From contig CBDFGC010000008.1 of assembly GCA_965246935.1 (NCBI GenBank), positions 1 through 64,000 on the forward strand: a DNA stretch of 64,000 bases, given 5' to 3'. How positions within the stretch are numbered: position 1 is the first letter of the stretch; each line of letters begins with the position of its first letter. The translations under genes were made by a program, and so were the position numbers. This DNA comes from JAZKFT01 sp965246935. GTDB lineage: Bacteria > Bacteroidota > Bacteroidia > Chitinophagales > Chitinophagaceae. Shown here one piece after another: positions 1-8,819 of this stretch. The notes below the pieces were generated by a model. It was not told the origin of the DNA. It saw only the letters and a program-made list of their open reading frames with translations, and did no database searches.

Positions 1-150
1 TGGTTGTTTTTCTGCGCGATCTATTAGTTGGTGGAGTTCTTCTATTTGGTTTTGTGTCTGGGCTTGGGCAACTTGCGCGATCGGCAATACTATTGCTGGA
101 GTTAAACTCATGCCGACGATTATTAAAGAACTACTGAAGATTTTTTTCAC
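1..150 (-). CDS. Secreted protein, N-terminal fragment (runs off window start)
   Basis: Reading leftward from a GTG at 150, the frame is open to the window edge (50 codons). It begins with two Lys and a hydrophobic stretch rich in Ser, Leu, Ile and Val, ending in AQ-rich residues around 28-36. This looks like a Sec signal peptide. The visible mature part (NQIEELHQLIDRAEKQ) is the sort of helix that opens TPR proteins, such as the TPR gene remnant at 3856-4306, but too little is present to name a family. The signal peptide is visible; the TPR link is inference. A TTG two codons upstream is an alternative start. Confidence 0.55.
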   Translation of the reverse strand, partial: MKKIFSSSLIIVGMSLTPAIVLPIAQVAQAQTQNQIEELHQLIDRAEKQP

Positions 151-228
151 AACCAAGCCCGTATTTACACCACTCTAAGATCGCATACGAAAAGCTACAA
201 ATTATATTGAGTTTTGTACTACTTTTTG

Positions 229-1110
229 TTACTTGGCGATCGCTGTAGTTGGATCTTCTGCCGTCCAACCAAGTCCAGAAGCATAACGCCACTCAAAATG
301 TAAATGTCCTTGCGGAGAATGAGGTTGTTCTGTCGAACCTACTTTGCCTAATAAGTCGCCTTGAGCAACTTTTTGTCCTACCCGGACAGCAACACTTTGC
401 AAATGAGCGTAACGGGTTTGTTTACCGCCTTGATGATTGACTACAACTAAGTTCCCATAACTCCCTTGATTGCCCGCAAAAGCAACTATTCCAGCTTGTA
501 CGGCTTGTACTGGTGTGCCGACGGCTGCTAACAAATCTATGCCACTATGAAAAACCATCTTGTTTGTAGCAGAGTCGAGTTGCCAGCCATAGTTTGAAGC
601 TACATCTGCTTTTTGGGGTAGCGGATAGCCTAAATTAGTGGATTTAGAACTAGCTACTATAGGTTGGGGCGACCAATTGACTCCTGGAATAAAGACAACT
701 TGGGGTACTTTTTGACAACCATTGACTTCAAACAATACATCCGCACGGACTTTGTATTTTGTGGCTAACTGCCGCCAAGTTTGCCCTTTTGATACTTGAA
801 CGCGAATACCGTTGTAAGGAGGAATCTCAATCTCGCTTCCCACGGGAACTTTCCCGTTTTGTAGGACTGAATTTACACCGATCAAAGTAGCAGGAATTAA
901 ATTGTATTTGGCAGCGACTTGCTCGAGAGTTTCCCCCGGTGCTACTTTATGACGCGTAAAACGAGACAAAGCAGAGGAAGAACAAGTTTTGGGCGATGTA
1001 GGAGCAGCAATTGCTTGGTAACGATCGAATGTCAGAGATAAGCTAAAAAGTGTTGCAAGCGACAGTAAGCGGAGAATCATCTTAATTAAATTTAAAGGGT
1101 TATTTGTCAT
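229..1110 (-). CDS. LysM and M23 (LytM-type) metallopeptidase, murein hydrolase or hydrolase activator
   Basis: This is a secreted cell-wall protein of about 293 residues. An N-terminal signal peptide is followed by one clear LysM repeat (HKVAPGETLEQVAAKYN onward), a second weaker LysM-like segment (VSKGQTWRQLATKYKV), and a C-terminal M23 domain. In the M23 domain the zinc-binding pattern is visible as HSGIDL and HLHFEW, with the YGNLVVVNH core strand typical of the family. M23 enzymes cut peptide cross-links in peptidoglycan or activate amidases, and LysM binds the glycan. The start is uncertain: ATG at 1110 is used, ATG at 1080 gives a more compact signal peptide, and a TTG lies at 1137. 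It stands alone, divergent from the HtrA gene. Confidence 0.9.
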   Translation of the reverse strand: MTNNPLNLIKMILRLLSLATLFSLSLTFDRYQAIAAPTSPKTCSSSALSRFTRHKVAPGETLEQVAAKYNLIPATLIGVNSVLQNGKVPVGSEIEIPPYNGIRVQVSKGQTWRQLATKYKVRADVLFEVNGCQKVPQVVFIPGVNWSPQPIVASSKSTNLGYPLPQKADVASNYGWQLDSATNKMVFHSGIDLLAAVGTPVQAVQAGIVAFAGNQGSYGNLVVVNHQGGKQTRYAHLQSVAVRVGQKVAQGDLLGKVGSTEQPHSPQGHLHFEWRYASGLGWTAEDPTTAIAK

Positions 1111-1255
1111 TAGAGCGATCGCATTGTCACAAAGCAATTACCCGTGTTAGCGTGGTTTCGCCCTAGCAGAGTTAAAGTTGAAACTAGCTAGAGCGACAAA
1201 GTTGCAAAATCTAAATAATCAATATCTGCATTGCGGTCAAAAAGCAGTAACTAAT

Positions 1256-2462
1256 ATGGGTATATCTTTAAAACAGTTGGCTTTTTCCCTTACTTTATTA
1301 ATTATCGGCGGTGGTGTGGGCGTGCTAGGTAGTCGTTATTTACCCTGCACCCAAATCAACCATTTCAGCAACTAAGGACTGTACCCGTAATCCAGCCACC
1401 AGTCTAACCCCCCCATTGATAGGAGCGTTACAGCCGGGATCGATTCCCGATCGCGATCGCAATTTTATCGCTACAGCAGTTGAGCAAGTAGGCCCGGCGG
1501 TAGTCCGAATTAATGCGACGCGCAAAGTTGCAACCCAAATTCCTGAAGCTTTAGATAATCCTTTATTTCGCCGCTTTTTTGGCAACGAGCAACCCATTCC
1601 TGACGAGCGAGTCGAGCGCGGTACGGGTTCTGGGTTTATTTTAAGTGCTGATGGTCGGCTGTTGACCAATGCTCACGTAGTTGCCGATGCCGATACAGTA
1701 CAAGTTACGCTCAAAGATGGTCGGAGTTTTGCGGGCAAAGTTGTGGGGGTAGATCCTGTTACAGATGTAGCGGCGGTGGAAATTGATGCCAATAATTTAC
1801 CCCAAGTCAAAATTGGCAACTCTAATAACTTAATTCCTGGGGAATGGGCGATCGCTATTGGCAATCCTTTAGGGTTAGATAACACTGTAACTATTGGCAT
1901 TATTAGCGCTACCGATCGATCTAGCGCTCAAGTTGGGGTTCCCGATAAGCGAGTAACTTTTATTCAAACTGATGCCGCAATTAACCCGGGCAACTCTGGA
2001 GGACCATTGTTAAACGCCCAAGGTGAAGTAATTGGCGTAAATACAGCAATTCGCTCCGATGCCCAGGGGTTAGGGTTTGCAATTCCCATTCAAACCGCCG
2101 CCCGTGTAGCCAATCAGTTATTTAGCAAAGGGAGCGTAGATCATCCATTTTTGGGGATCAAGATGGTGGATTTAACTAGCGCGACTAGAGAACAAGTTAA
2201 TCAAGAAACTAAATTGAATGTTAAGCAAAATTCTGGGGTGTTAATTGTCGAAGTTTTAAACAAGTCACCCTCTGAGCAAGCAGGGTTAAAGGAAGGGGAT
2301 GTCATTCAAAAAATCAATAATACTCCTGTCAAAAAGTCATCGGAGGTGCAGCAGTACGTTGAATCTATGACGCTCGGAACTACTTTGATAATAGAAATTA
2401 AACGCGATGGCAAAGCGCAGGTTATTCAAGTGAAACCGGGGGCGTTTCCTGATGAGAAGTAG
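1256..2462 (+). CDS. HtrA/Deg-family serine protease (HhoA/HhoB/HtrA type), frameshifted near 1344
   Basis: These proteases degrade or refold misfolded proteins in the periplasm. The first frame (ATG 1256) encodes the usual cyanobacterial membrane anchor (GISLKQLAF, then a Leu/Ile/Gly segment, GSRYL) and stops at 1375. The protease continues in another frame to 2462. Its catalytic His is in TNAHVVA, Asp in DPVTDVAAVE and Ser in NPGNSGGPLL, and one PDZ domain follows (GVLIVEVL, KEGDVIQKI). Removing one C from the CCC at 1343-1345 joins the anchor to the PAPKST linker and the protease without a stop. As written, the protease could only start at a non-ATG codon (TTG 1416) and would lack its anchor. 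A base-call error and real inactivation are both possible. Confidence 0.88.
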
Positions 2463-2488
2463 GAAACAATTATTTCTCCACTTGTTAC

Positions 2489-3796
2489 TCACAATTGATT
2501 GCGGGCTTTAAGTTGCAGGTATCTATCTACAAGTTGTTCGCTGAGGCGATCGCAAGGCGCATCTAAAACCAACACTCCTTTTTGCTTGAGTTTGGCAAAA
2601 GCTAGTTGGCGCTGGGCGAGTAAATCTAAGGCTACAGCGCGGGTGTAAGTAGCGGTTACGTCTTGCGTTGGAGTATGTGCGATTTCTTCTACGAGGAAGT
2701 CGCCTAACGTGACACAAAATGGCAAATAACGCGGCGCTAATCGTCCCATTGCAGCTAATAATTCCGCCGATGCTGTAGCATCAACTATTTCCGTAATCAA
2801 CACAACTAGAGCGCGTCTAGCTTGCTGCTGAACTACATTAGTGACGGCTCCCATATAGTCCGATTCCAGCAGCACGGGTTGAATGGGTGTCAGACGCTCG
2901 ATCAGGTGGCTCAATTGGTTTTGACCTCTTTGGGGGCTAATCCAAGTGTGCATTTGACGGTCGAAAACACCAATCCCCACGCGATCGCCTCGATTTAATC
3001 CCGCTAAAGCTAGAGATAAAGTAGCATTTAATCCCCAATCAAAGCGCTTCAAGCCTTGCACTTGAGCCGTCATCAAGCGTCCGCGATCGAGCAATATAAT
3101 TAGGGTTTGCTCTTGTTCTGGCTCTAAAACTCGTATTAAAGGGCGATCGCGTCTTGCGGTGGCTTTCCAGTCTATTAAGCGCAAATCGTCACCTTTGCCA
3201 TAGTCGCGCAATTCGGCAAATTCTGTACCGATCCCAAGTTGGCGCATTTTTCGCAGCGCACCGCTAGACTGTAAAGTCAGGCGAATTGATAGACTTCTTA
3301 GTGCTAATAAGTCTGGATAGACTTTGACTTTTTGGCTGCAATAAATTTTAAAATCGTCCCAAGCAAGTCCCCAACTACCTAGCTGACGCACTTGAATATC
3401 GCCGCAGTCAAATTCGCCGCGTTTACTTGGAGAAACAGTATAAGTCAATTCGCTAGTAGTGTTGCTAGGTAAGGAAGTCCGCAGGATAGACTCAGAAACC
3501 TTAAATTCTGTTGGTGGGCGATCGCATATTTGAATTTCGACGGGGCGATTTTTTGATGTAATTGTTAGCACTACAGGGTTATCGCGCCCAACAGATAGTC
3601 GCGGTTGTAAGGTACGTGTTATTTGGACGCGGTGGGCTTTTACTCGCAAACTATCTAAGACCATTAAGGTTAAAACAACAGCATCAAACAGCAAAGTAAT
3701 TGCCATACTGGTTTGGATATTCCAGATAATAGCGGTGGAAAGAGCGATCGCAATACCAATTAATAGCAATAAATAAGTTCGTTTTGAGGGAATCAT
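2489..3796 (-). CDS. DUF58 domain membrane protein
   Basis: The protein has 435 residues. Two hydrophobic segments occupy about residues 8-48. A beta-rich middle follows, then the DUF58 core, whose signature is clear (FAELRDYGKGDDLRLIDWKA, followed by LIRVLEPEQEQT). The C-terminal half resembles a von Willebrand A fold (IILLDRGRLM). DUF58 proteins are almost always encoded next to MoxR AAA+ ATPases and are thought to be their clients or partners at the membrane, with no settled reaction. It is the last gene of the leftward operon that starts at 7052. It is separated from MoxR by the TPR remnant at 3856-4306, which is unusual because DUF58 normally follows moxR directly. Confidence 0.9.
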   Translation of the reverse strand: MIPSKRTYLLLLIGIAIALSTAIIWNIQTSMAITLLFDAVVLTLMVLDSLRVKAHRVQITRTLQPRLSVGRDNPVVLTITSKNRPVEIQICDRPPTEFKVSESILRTSLPSNTTSELTYTVSPSKRGEFDCGDIQVRQLGSWGLAWDDFKIYCSQKVKVYPDLLALRSLSIRLTLQSSGALRKMRQLGIGTEFAELRDYGKGDDLRLIDWKATARRDRPLIRVLEPEQEQTLIILLDRGRLMTAQVQGLKRFDWGLNATLSLALAGLNRGDRVGIGVFDRQMHTWISPQRGQNQLSHLIERLTPIQPVLLESDYMGAVTNVVQQQARRALVVLITEIVDATASAELLAAMGRLAPRYLPFCVTLGDFLVEEIAHTPTQDVTATYTRAVALDLLAQRQLAFAKLKQKGVLVLDAPCDRLSEQLVDRYLQLKARNQL

Positions 3797-3805
3797 TTGG
3801 TGTAG

Positions 3806-3826
3806 AGACGTTTTGGTGAAACGTCT
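3806..3826. repeat. Short inverted repeat between DUF58 and the TPR remnant
   Basis: An 8-bp perfect stem (AGACGTTT / AAACGTCT) encloses a 5-nt loop just upstream of the DUF58 start. Similar AGACGTTnnnnnAACGTCT palindromes are common dispersed repeats in cyanobacteria. No poly-T follows on the minus strand, so it is not called a terminator. Confidence 0.45.
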
Positions 3827-3855
3827 TCATGTATTTAAAGGATCAATTGTTCAAT

Positions 3856-4306
3856 CTAGCCCACTCGCCAGAAGGGGTAAAAAAGGTTGTTGAGGCTTGC
3901 TGCCACCGTAGGATGTTCCTTGCCCAGGGCTTTTTCACGAATAGCTAGAGCGCGTTGGTACAGTGGCTCCGCTTGGCGATAGTTTCCTTGAGTACGATAT
4001 TAGCTCTGCAAGGTTGTTGAGGCTTGTTGCCACCGTAGGATGTTCCTTGCCCAGGGCTTTTTCACGAATAGCAATCGCCCGTTGTGCTAATGGAATCGCC
4101 TCACTGTATTTTCCTTCCTTGTATAGCTGCAATACCTGCTGATTTAGCCGCAATGCTTCCTCTAATTCAGCAGATTGAGCGGCGGATGGCGGATTGGTTT
4201 GCGCTGCAACGGGTGGGACAGCACTTTGTAAAGCAATTGCCCCCACCAACGTCATACCCAACGTCAGACCCCAAGGACTCCACTTTCTACTTTGCGCTTT
4301 CCTCAT
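3856..4306 (-). pseudogene. Secreted TPR protein remnant with frameshift and missing C-terminus
   Basis: The frame begins with a signal peptide (SPWGLTLGMTLVGAIAL, ending VAAQT). It continues into tetratricopeptide units of the kinesin-light-chain type common in cyanobacteria (YKEGKYSEAIPLAQRAIAI, REKALGKEHPTVATSLNNLA). It breaks after NNLAEL. Removing one A in the minus-strand GCTAATATC restores YRTQGNYRQAEPLYQRALAI, another ALGKEHP unit, and a stop at 3856. The DNA shows the same indel independently: the repeated unit recurs at 3885 and 4012, a spacing of 127 where intact 42-residue repeats give 126. Relatives usually carry many more repeats and a CHAT protease domain, so the gene is also truncated. 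It lies between moxR and the DUF58 gene. Confidence 0.75.
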
Positions 4307-4404
4307 TTTTCCCGCCTTTACTGAAAAACCTTGTATACATAATCAAGTGCGATCGCGCTGATTCCGCTAAAAATACAAGATTTAGCGTTCTCTTTGCTTT
4401 TAAC

Positions 4405-5355
4405 TTATCTAGGTACGGCTACTTGACTTAACATTGAACCAATTACCGCTTCGATCATCAACCCATCTAATAAGGCTTCGGGTTTTAAAATCAGCCGATG
4501 GCGCAACAATGGTGGTGCAACTACTTTGATATCGTCGGGGGTTACATAATCTCTACCCAATAACCACGCACTGGCTTTACTCGATTGCAACCATGCTACC
4601 GCCGATCGCGGAGACGCACCCAAAGCTAAATCGGGTTGCTGGCGTGTAGCTCTGACTAATTCCAATAAATAATCTATTATTGCTTCTGATACCTTAATTG
4701 CCTTTACAGCTTCCCGCGCTTGTAGGATTTGCTCCACAGTAGCTACACTTTGCAAACGTGCAATATCTAACCTTCTTGTCTGAAACCCAGCTTGGCGATT
4801 GAGCAACATTTGCTTTTCACTACTTTGGTCTGGGTAATCTACGATTAGTTTGAATAAAAATCTATCTAACTGCGCCTCTGGTAATGGATATGTACCTTCA
4901 AATTCCAAGGAGTTTTGCGTCGCAATTACCCAAAATAATTCTGGTAAAGGTAGCGTTTCGCCATCTAAGGTCACTTGCTGTTCTTCCATCGCCTCTAGCA
5001 ATGCGGCTTGAGTTTTGGGCGGAGTACGGTTGATTTCATCAGCCAAAAGTATTTGAGTAAATATTGGTCCTTTTTTTAAAGTAAAGCTGCGGCTATTGAA
5101 GTCTAAAATATTTGTCCCAGTAATGTCGGCGGGTAATATATCGGGCGTTAATTGCACTCGCTTAAATTCCGCCTGGACGAGGGTTGCAAGAACCTTGACA
5201 AGCAGGGTTTTTCCCGTTCCAGGTACGCCCTCCAAAATAACGTGACCCCCTGCTAGGAGCGCTATTAATATCTGTTGTACTAAAATAGATTGTCCGACAA
5301 CTACTTGATTTAGGGATTCACCAAGGCGATTTAAAACAGCGTGGTTTTCGCTCAT
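4405..5355 (-). CDS. MoxR-family AAA+ ATPase
   Basis: The 316-residue protein is full length for the family. Walker A is GVPGTGKTLL and Walker B is LLADEINRTPPKTQ. The MoxR-typical segment LLEAMEEQQVTLDG, sensor 1 (VIATQNSLEFEGTYPLPEAQLDRF) and a C-terminal lid (ASPRSAVAW) are all visible. MoxR proteins act as chaperone-like ATPases that help assemble or activate membrane or metal-containing complexes, usually with DUF58 partners. It lies 12 bp after the DUF4350 gene and is co-directional with it. The DUF58 partner is the next intact gene downstream. Confidence 0.95.
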   Translation of the reverse strand: MSENHAVLNRLGESLNQVVVGQSILVQQILIALLAGGHVILEGVPGTGKTLLVKVLATLVQAEFKRVQLTPDILPADITGTNILDFNSRSFTLKKGPIFTQILLADEINRTPPKTQAALLEAMEEQQVTLDGETLPLPELFWVIATQNSLEFEGTYPLPEAQLDRFLFKLIVDYPDQSSEKQMLLNRQAGFQTRRLDIARLQSVATVEQILQAREAVKAIKVSEAIIDYLLELVRATRQQPDLALGASPRSAVAWLQSSKASAWLLGRDYVTPDDIKVVAPPLLRHRLILKPEALLDGLMIEAVIGSMLSQVAVPR

Positions 5356-5367
5356 AAAAATAAAAGT

Positions 5368-6447
5368 TTAAGGTGAAGGGCGATCGCGAATTTTCTGCCA
5401 TTTGTCTAACCACAACAGCAATTGTTTGTCGCTAAGGCGGCGTTTTTGTTGCTGTTGGCTAAGTAATTGTTCCAGTTGCGATCGCGGTTGTTTGGTCTGT
5501 TGCACCCAATTATCTACCAAAATTTGATGTTCTAGGGGTATTTTGCCCAATCCCAGAGCTTTTTGCAGTTGCAGTTGTTCTTCTTTCCCTACTACGCTCA
5601 AAATAAACTCACTGCATTGAGCTTTCTCTAATACACCTGCTAAGGCTTGAATGTAAGCTTGGTTATTGTTAATTACTGACGTTTCTAGGCTTACGGGTAC
5701 ACCAAAACGGCGGTTTTGCGCCCAGATAAGTGCCAATAACAAAACCCCAACTTGCAGCAATAGAGGTTTTAAGGGAGTTTTTGCCAGATATTCCAGCCAA
5801 TTGCGATCGCCTTGGCGTGCTTTATCAGTTTTATCTCTGTAGCCATGACTATACTCATCTACAAATATTTGTCGATCTTTGCCAACTAACTGCGCCAAAT
5901 ATTTAAAGTTATTGGGGTTATCTTGATACGCATTCGCCGCTAAATAAGGAGTCGTTGCAAAAACAACCAATCCCTTGCCAACTTTGTGACTCCAAACCAC
6001 TGCACCAAAAAAGTCGCCCAATTCAAATTTTGATTCTTTGGTTTGGTATCGCTTGCTTGTTTCAATCTTGACATCACCTACCGGAGAATTCTGCAACGTA
6101 CTAAATTCTGCGGCGGTAATATTTCCTTTTACTCCCAAAATGACTAAGTTGTTACCTTTTTTTAGCCATTCTTCGTCAAAATATTGCCTAGAGTCTGTTA
6201 ACTGGCTGTTGACTCTTAGCAAAGTGACGAGATTTTTGGGTTTTAAATCCTCAAAAGGTTTTTGCCAACGCTCAATCTTTGCCCCTTGGGTTTGCATATA
6301 CGCATACCAAGCGCCATAACCATCAGGAGCGCGGTTATACGTTGAGCCACTGTTAATATAGCTAGTATTGGGAGCCGCAATTAAAGTAAGTATTACCACT
6401 ACTGCGATCGCAATTCCGCCCAACCACCAGCGATTTGTACGTTTCAT
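5368..6447 (-). CDS. DUF4350 domain membrane protein
   Basis: This protein of about 359 residues has an N-terminal transmembrane helix (WWLGGIAIAVVVILTLIAAP). A soluble DUF4350 region follows (YNRAPDGYGAWYAYMQTQGAKI, LVILGVKGN), with a second membrane segment near residue 230 (LLLQVGVLLLALIWAQNRRFG) and a cytoplasmic tail. DUF4350 proteins accompany MoxR/DUF58 systems and have no known reaction. The ATG at 6447 is preferred because it overlaps the stop of the DUF4129 gene as ATGA, a typical coupled start. The longer frame from 6480 would overlap by 37 bp. Confidence 0.88.
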   Translation of the reverse strand: MKRTNRWWLGGIAIAVVVILTLIAAPNTSYINSGSTYNRAPDGYGAWYAYMQTQGAKIERWQKPFEDLKPKNLVTLLRVNSQLTDSRQYFDEEWLKKGNNLVILGVKGNITAAEFSTLQNSPVGDVKIETSKRYQTKESKFELGDFFGAVVWSHKVGKGLVVFATTPYLAANAYQDNPNNFKYLAQLVGKDRQIFVDEYSHGYRDKTDKARQGDRNWLEYLAKTPLKPLLLQVGVLLLALIWAQNRRFGVPVSLETSVINNNQAYIQALAGVLEKAQCSEFILSVVGKEEQLQLQKALGLGKIPLEHQILVDNWVQQTKQPRSQLEQLLSQQQQKRRLSDKQLLLWLDKWQKIRDRPSP

Positions 6448-7052
6448 GGCTGAGAAATCTCCCCGTAGGCTTGTTTGCACTGCTCAAAGTTTTCCGGCAA
6501 AATTTCTGTGTCGCTAAAACACAATTGCTCGTGAGTTGCCAGCATTGTTTGATAAGCGGGAGATGGCGGCAAATTGGCTAATAGTTGTAAGTATTCGCCA
6601 TCAGTGCGGCTAGATTGATGCGTTGCAATTTTGCGATCGTGCAGGTGTTGTAAGGTAGCGTGATATAAACATCTGCAAGCTTCCGCATAGTTACCTTGAG
6701 CAAAATAAGCTTGACTTTGCTCTAGCCATTGTTTTACCGCTAATTGGGGCAAATTTGTATCCTTTGTCCCTAGCTTTGATGAGCGATCGCGCCAAAAATA
6801 GGTATAGGGTTCTACTAATTTCCAAAGTTGCCAAAGTAGCCAAGTAGTAATGGCGATCGCCAGCAACCAAATTAGCGCCTTAATTAAATCTACTAGCCAA
6901 GGAGCATTAAGCGACCAATCGGGCGCAGAAATGTTTGGCAAAGGAGATTTGAAGCGCGAAAGCTGCAACTCTATCCATTCGCCTAGTTGTCGTTGGAATA
7001 GCGATAACTGCCAACCCCAGCTAGTTTTAGCAAATTCTTCATTTGTAGGCAT
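6444..7052 (-). CDS. DUF4129 domain membrane protein, first gene of the MoxR operon
   Basis: The 202-residue protein has one clear transmembrane helix at about residues 57-77 (LIWLLAIAITTWLLWQLW). The C-terminal DUF4129 region follows (QAYFAQGNYAEACRCLYHATLQHLHDR, RTDGEYLQLL, CFSDTEI). In other bacteria this domain sits at the C-terminus of transglutaminase-like proteins of MoxR clusters. Here it is free-standing. It begins the leftward operon DUF4129, DUF4350, moxR, (TPR), DUF58, and couples to the next gene by an ATGA overlap. Its function is unknown. Confidence 0.85.
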   Translation of the reverse strand: MPTNEEFAKTSWGWQLSLFQRQLGEWIELQLSRFKSPLPNISAPDWSLNAPWLVDLIKALIWLLAIAITTWLLWQLWKLVEPYTYFWRDRSSKLGTKDTNLPQLAVKQWLEQSQAYFAQGNYAEACRCLYHATLQHLHDRKIATHQSSRTDGEYLQLLANLPPSPAYQTMLATHEQLCFSDTEILPENFEQCKQAYGEISQP

Positions 7053-7374
7053 TGGATTAAATATATAGCAAAGTGGAATTTGGGAAGTCGCGCACTTATC
7101 TTACTTTCTTACCCGCGATCGCATCCACCCAACTATAAACCAACATTATGCTCAAAGTCATAAATCAAGATCCCGGTATGTTGCTAACTTGTGCAATTGA
7201 GTTAGTACAGTTAAGACATCAAATTAGCACTGCAGGTTAAAGTCTTTCCCTGTTTAATCTTCTACTGTATAAGTTGAAGTGCATATTTGTTGAATCAAAA
7301 CGCTTTTTAGCAACGCAACTAAAATGCTAATAGATTCAGGAAATCTCAATTTAAACCATTTGCCTAGAGAAACT
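7053..7374. other. Divergent intergenic region between the MoxR operon and the FAD monooxygenase
   Basis: This 322-bp gap must hold both promoters. A 30-codon frame beginning MLKVINQDPG runs from 7148 to 7240 on the plus strand. It has no recognisable relative or ribosome site, so I do not call it a gene. One HIP1-like site lies at the left end. Nothing else is recognisable. Confidence 0.4.
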
Positions 7375-8694
7375 ATGGTCGAGAAAATAGTAATTGTTGG
7401 TGCGGGAGCCAGTGGAGTGCTACTAGCTCACTATCTACTGCAACGCCGTCAACCGTATCAAATTGACATCTACGATCGCCTAAGCGATCCGCGCACTATT
7501 GAGTTCTCAAAAGCTAGAACCTATCCCATCACTTTAACTGAACGGGGCATGAGTGCGATCGCCCAAATCGCAGGACTGGAAGCCGCCGTCAAAGCAATTT
7601 GCTTAGAGACGAATGGCACTGTTTTTCACCAAAAGAATGGCAAAACGCGAGTCACATCTAGAAAAAAATCGTTGCTGACGCTCGATCGCACCAATCTAGT
7701 CATCACACTGCTACAACATCTTACCCAAAAGTATGACAATAGTCGCATCAATCTCCATTTCGGTCATACCTGCACCGAAGTTAATTTTGCTGAAAAATCG
7801 GTTACATTTCAAGCACTAGCCCAAACTAATGAATCAACAGCCGCGAATGTAACGGTGAACTACGATCGCTTGATTGGTGCCGATGGCGCGCGTTCAGTTG
7901 TGCGATCGCAGTTTCTCAATACAGAGATGTTTGAATTTGAGCAAAAATACATCCCAAACGTCTATAAATCTATTGTGTTACCTGATGCGGCGCGATCGCC
8001 TGACGTTCGTTTAGAGTCAGGCAAAGTTCATTCTTGGCGGACTAAAGATGGCATTGTCGTATTGCTGTTATATCAAGCTGATGGCAGCATGAGCGGTGCG
8101 ATCTATTTTCCGCGACACAATACTCAAGTTGTCAATCTAGCAACACCAGAAGCAGTATTGCAATTCTTTCACGAGCATTTCCCAGAAATCGGTCAATTAA
8201 TGCCACCGAAAGAGGCAGAGGCATTCTGGAATCGATCGCAATCGAGCGTGTTGACTATTCGCTGCAATCGCTATCATTACGGCGATCGCGTGCTGATTTT
8301 GGGGGATGCGGCTCATGCAACCTCTCCCTCCCTGGGACAAGGGTGTAACGCCGCGCTAGAAGATGCCGCAATTTTTGACAAGCTGTTAGATGAGTTTGGG
8401 GACAATTGGGCAAAAGCGATCGCCCAGTTCACCGTTCGCCGTAAGGCCGATGCTCATGCTTTGGTGGAGTTGAGCGACAACTCTATTCCGGCTTCATCCA
8501 AGTTATTTATTGAGTTTGCAATTCGAGCAAGGCTGGCGAAGATGCTCCATAAAGTTTTTCCCAATCGCTTTTCACCGTCGCTATTTGAGCTAGTTACAGA
8601 AAGTTCTGTTCCCTACTCCGAAATTCTCGATCGCTACAAAGGTTGGATCGCTAAAGTGAAAAAATCAAATCAACAATTTCTAGAAGCACCGTAG
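7375..8694 (+). CDS. FAD-dependent monooxygenase (kynurenine 3-monooxygenase / PHBH-like fold)
   Basis: The protein has about 439 residues. The N-terminal Rossmann motif is IVIVGAGASGVLLAHYL. A DG-type motif (YDRLIGADGARSVVR) lies near residue 185. The second FAD-binding motif GDAAHATSPSLGQGCNAALEDA is near residue 325. These mark a class A flavoprotein hydroxylase that uses NAD(P)H and oxygen. The substrate cannot be read from the sequence, though the overall layout is close to kynurenine 3-monooxygenase-like proteins. The ATG at 7375 is chosen because it puts the Rossmann strand at the N-terminus and has AGAGA upstream; an ATG at 7324 is possible. It lies 125 bp upstream of the ECF transporter genes on the same strand. 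Confidence 0.85.
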   Translation: MVEKIVIVGAGASGVLLAHYLLQRRQPYQIDIYDRLSDPRTIEFSKARTYPITLTERGMSAIAQIAGLEAAVKAICLETNGTVFHQKNGKTRVTSRKKSLLTLDRTNLVITLLQHLTQKYDNSRINLHFGHTCTEVNFAEKSVTFQALAQTNESTAANVTVNYDRLIGADGARSVVRSQFLNTEMFEFEQKYIPNVYKSIVLPDAARSPDVRLESGKVHSWRTKDGIVVLLLYQADGSMSGAIYFPRHNTQVVNLATPEAVLQFFHEHFPEIGQLMPPKEAEAFWNRSQSSVLTIRCNRYHYGDRVLILGDAAHATSPSLGQGCNAALEDAAIFDKLLDEFGDNWAKAIAQFTVRRKADAHALVELSDNSIPASSKLFIEFAIRARLAKMLHKVFPNRFSPSLFELVTESSVPYSEILDRYKGWIAKVKKSNQQFLEAP

Positions 8695-8819
8695 AAAGGC
8701 ATGAAACAATTACAAGTTGTATTAATACAATAGTGGTGCGATCGCTGCAATATAACTATTTGATAACTTTCTGTTTTAGATTCACCAATTTTAAAGTCAT
8801 TTATTTTTAGCTATTTCCT

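Noticed and set aside
249..440. Plus-strand open frame inside the M23 gene
   Set aside because: It lies entirely within the well-supported leftward peptidase and has no recognisable domain.
7148..7240. 30-codon frame starting MLKVINQDPG
   Set aside because: No ribosome site, no recognised relative, and it lies in a divergent promoter region.
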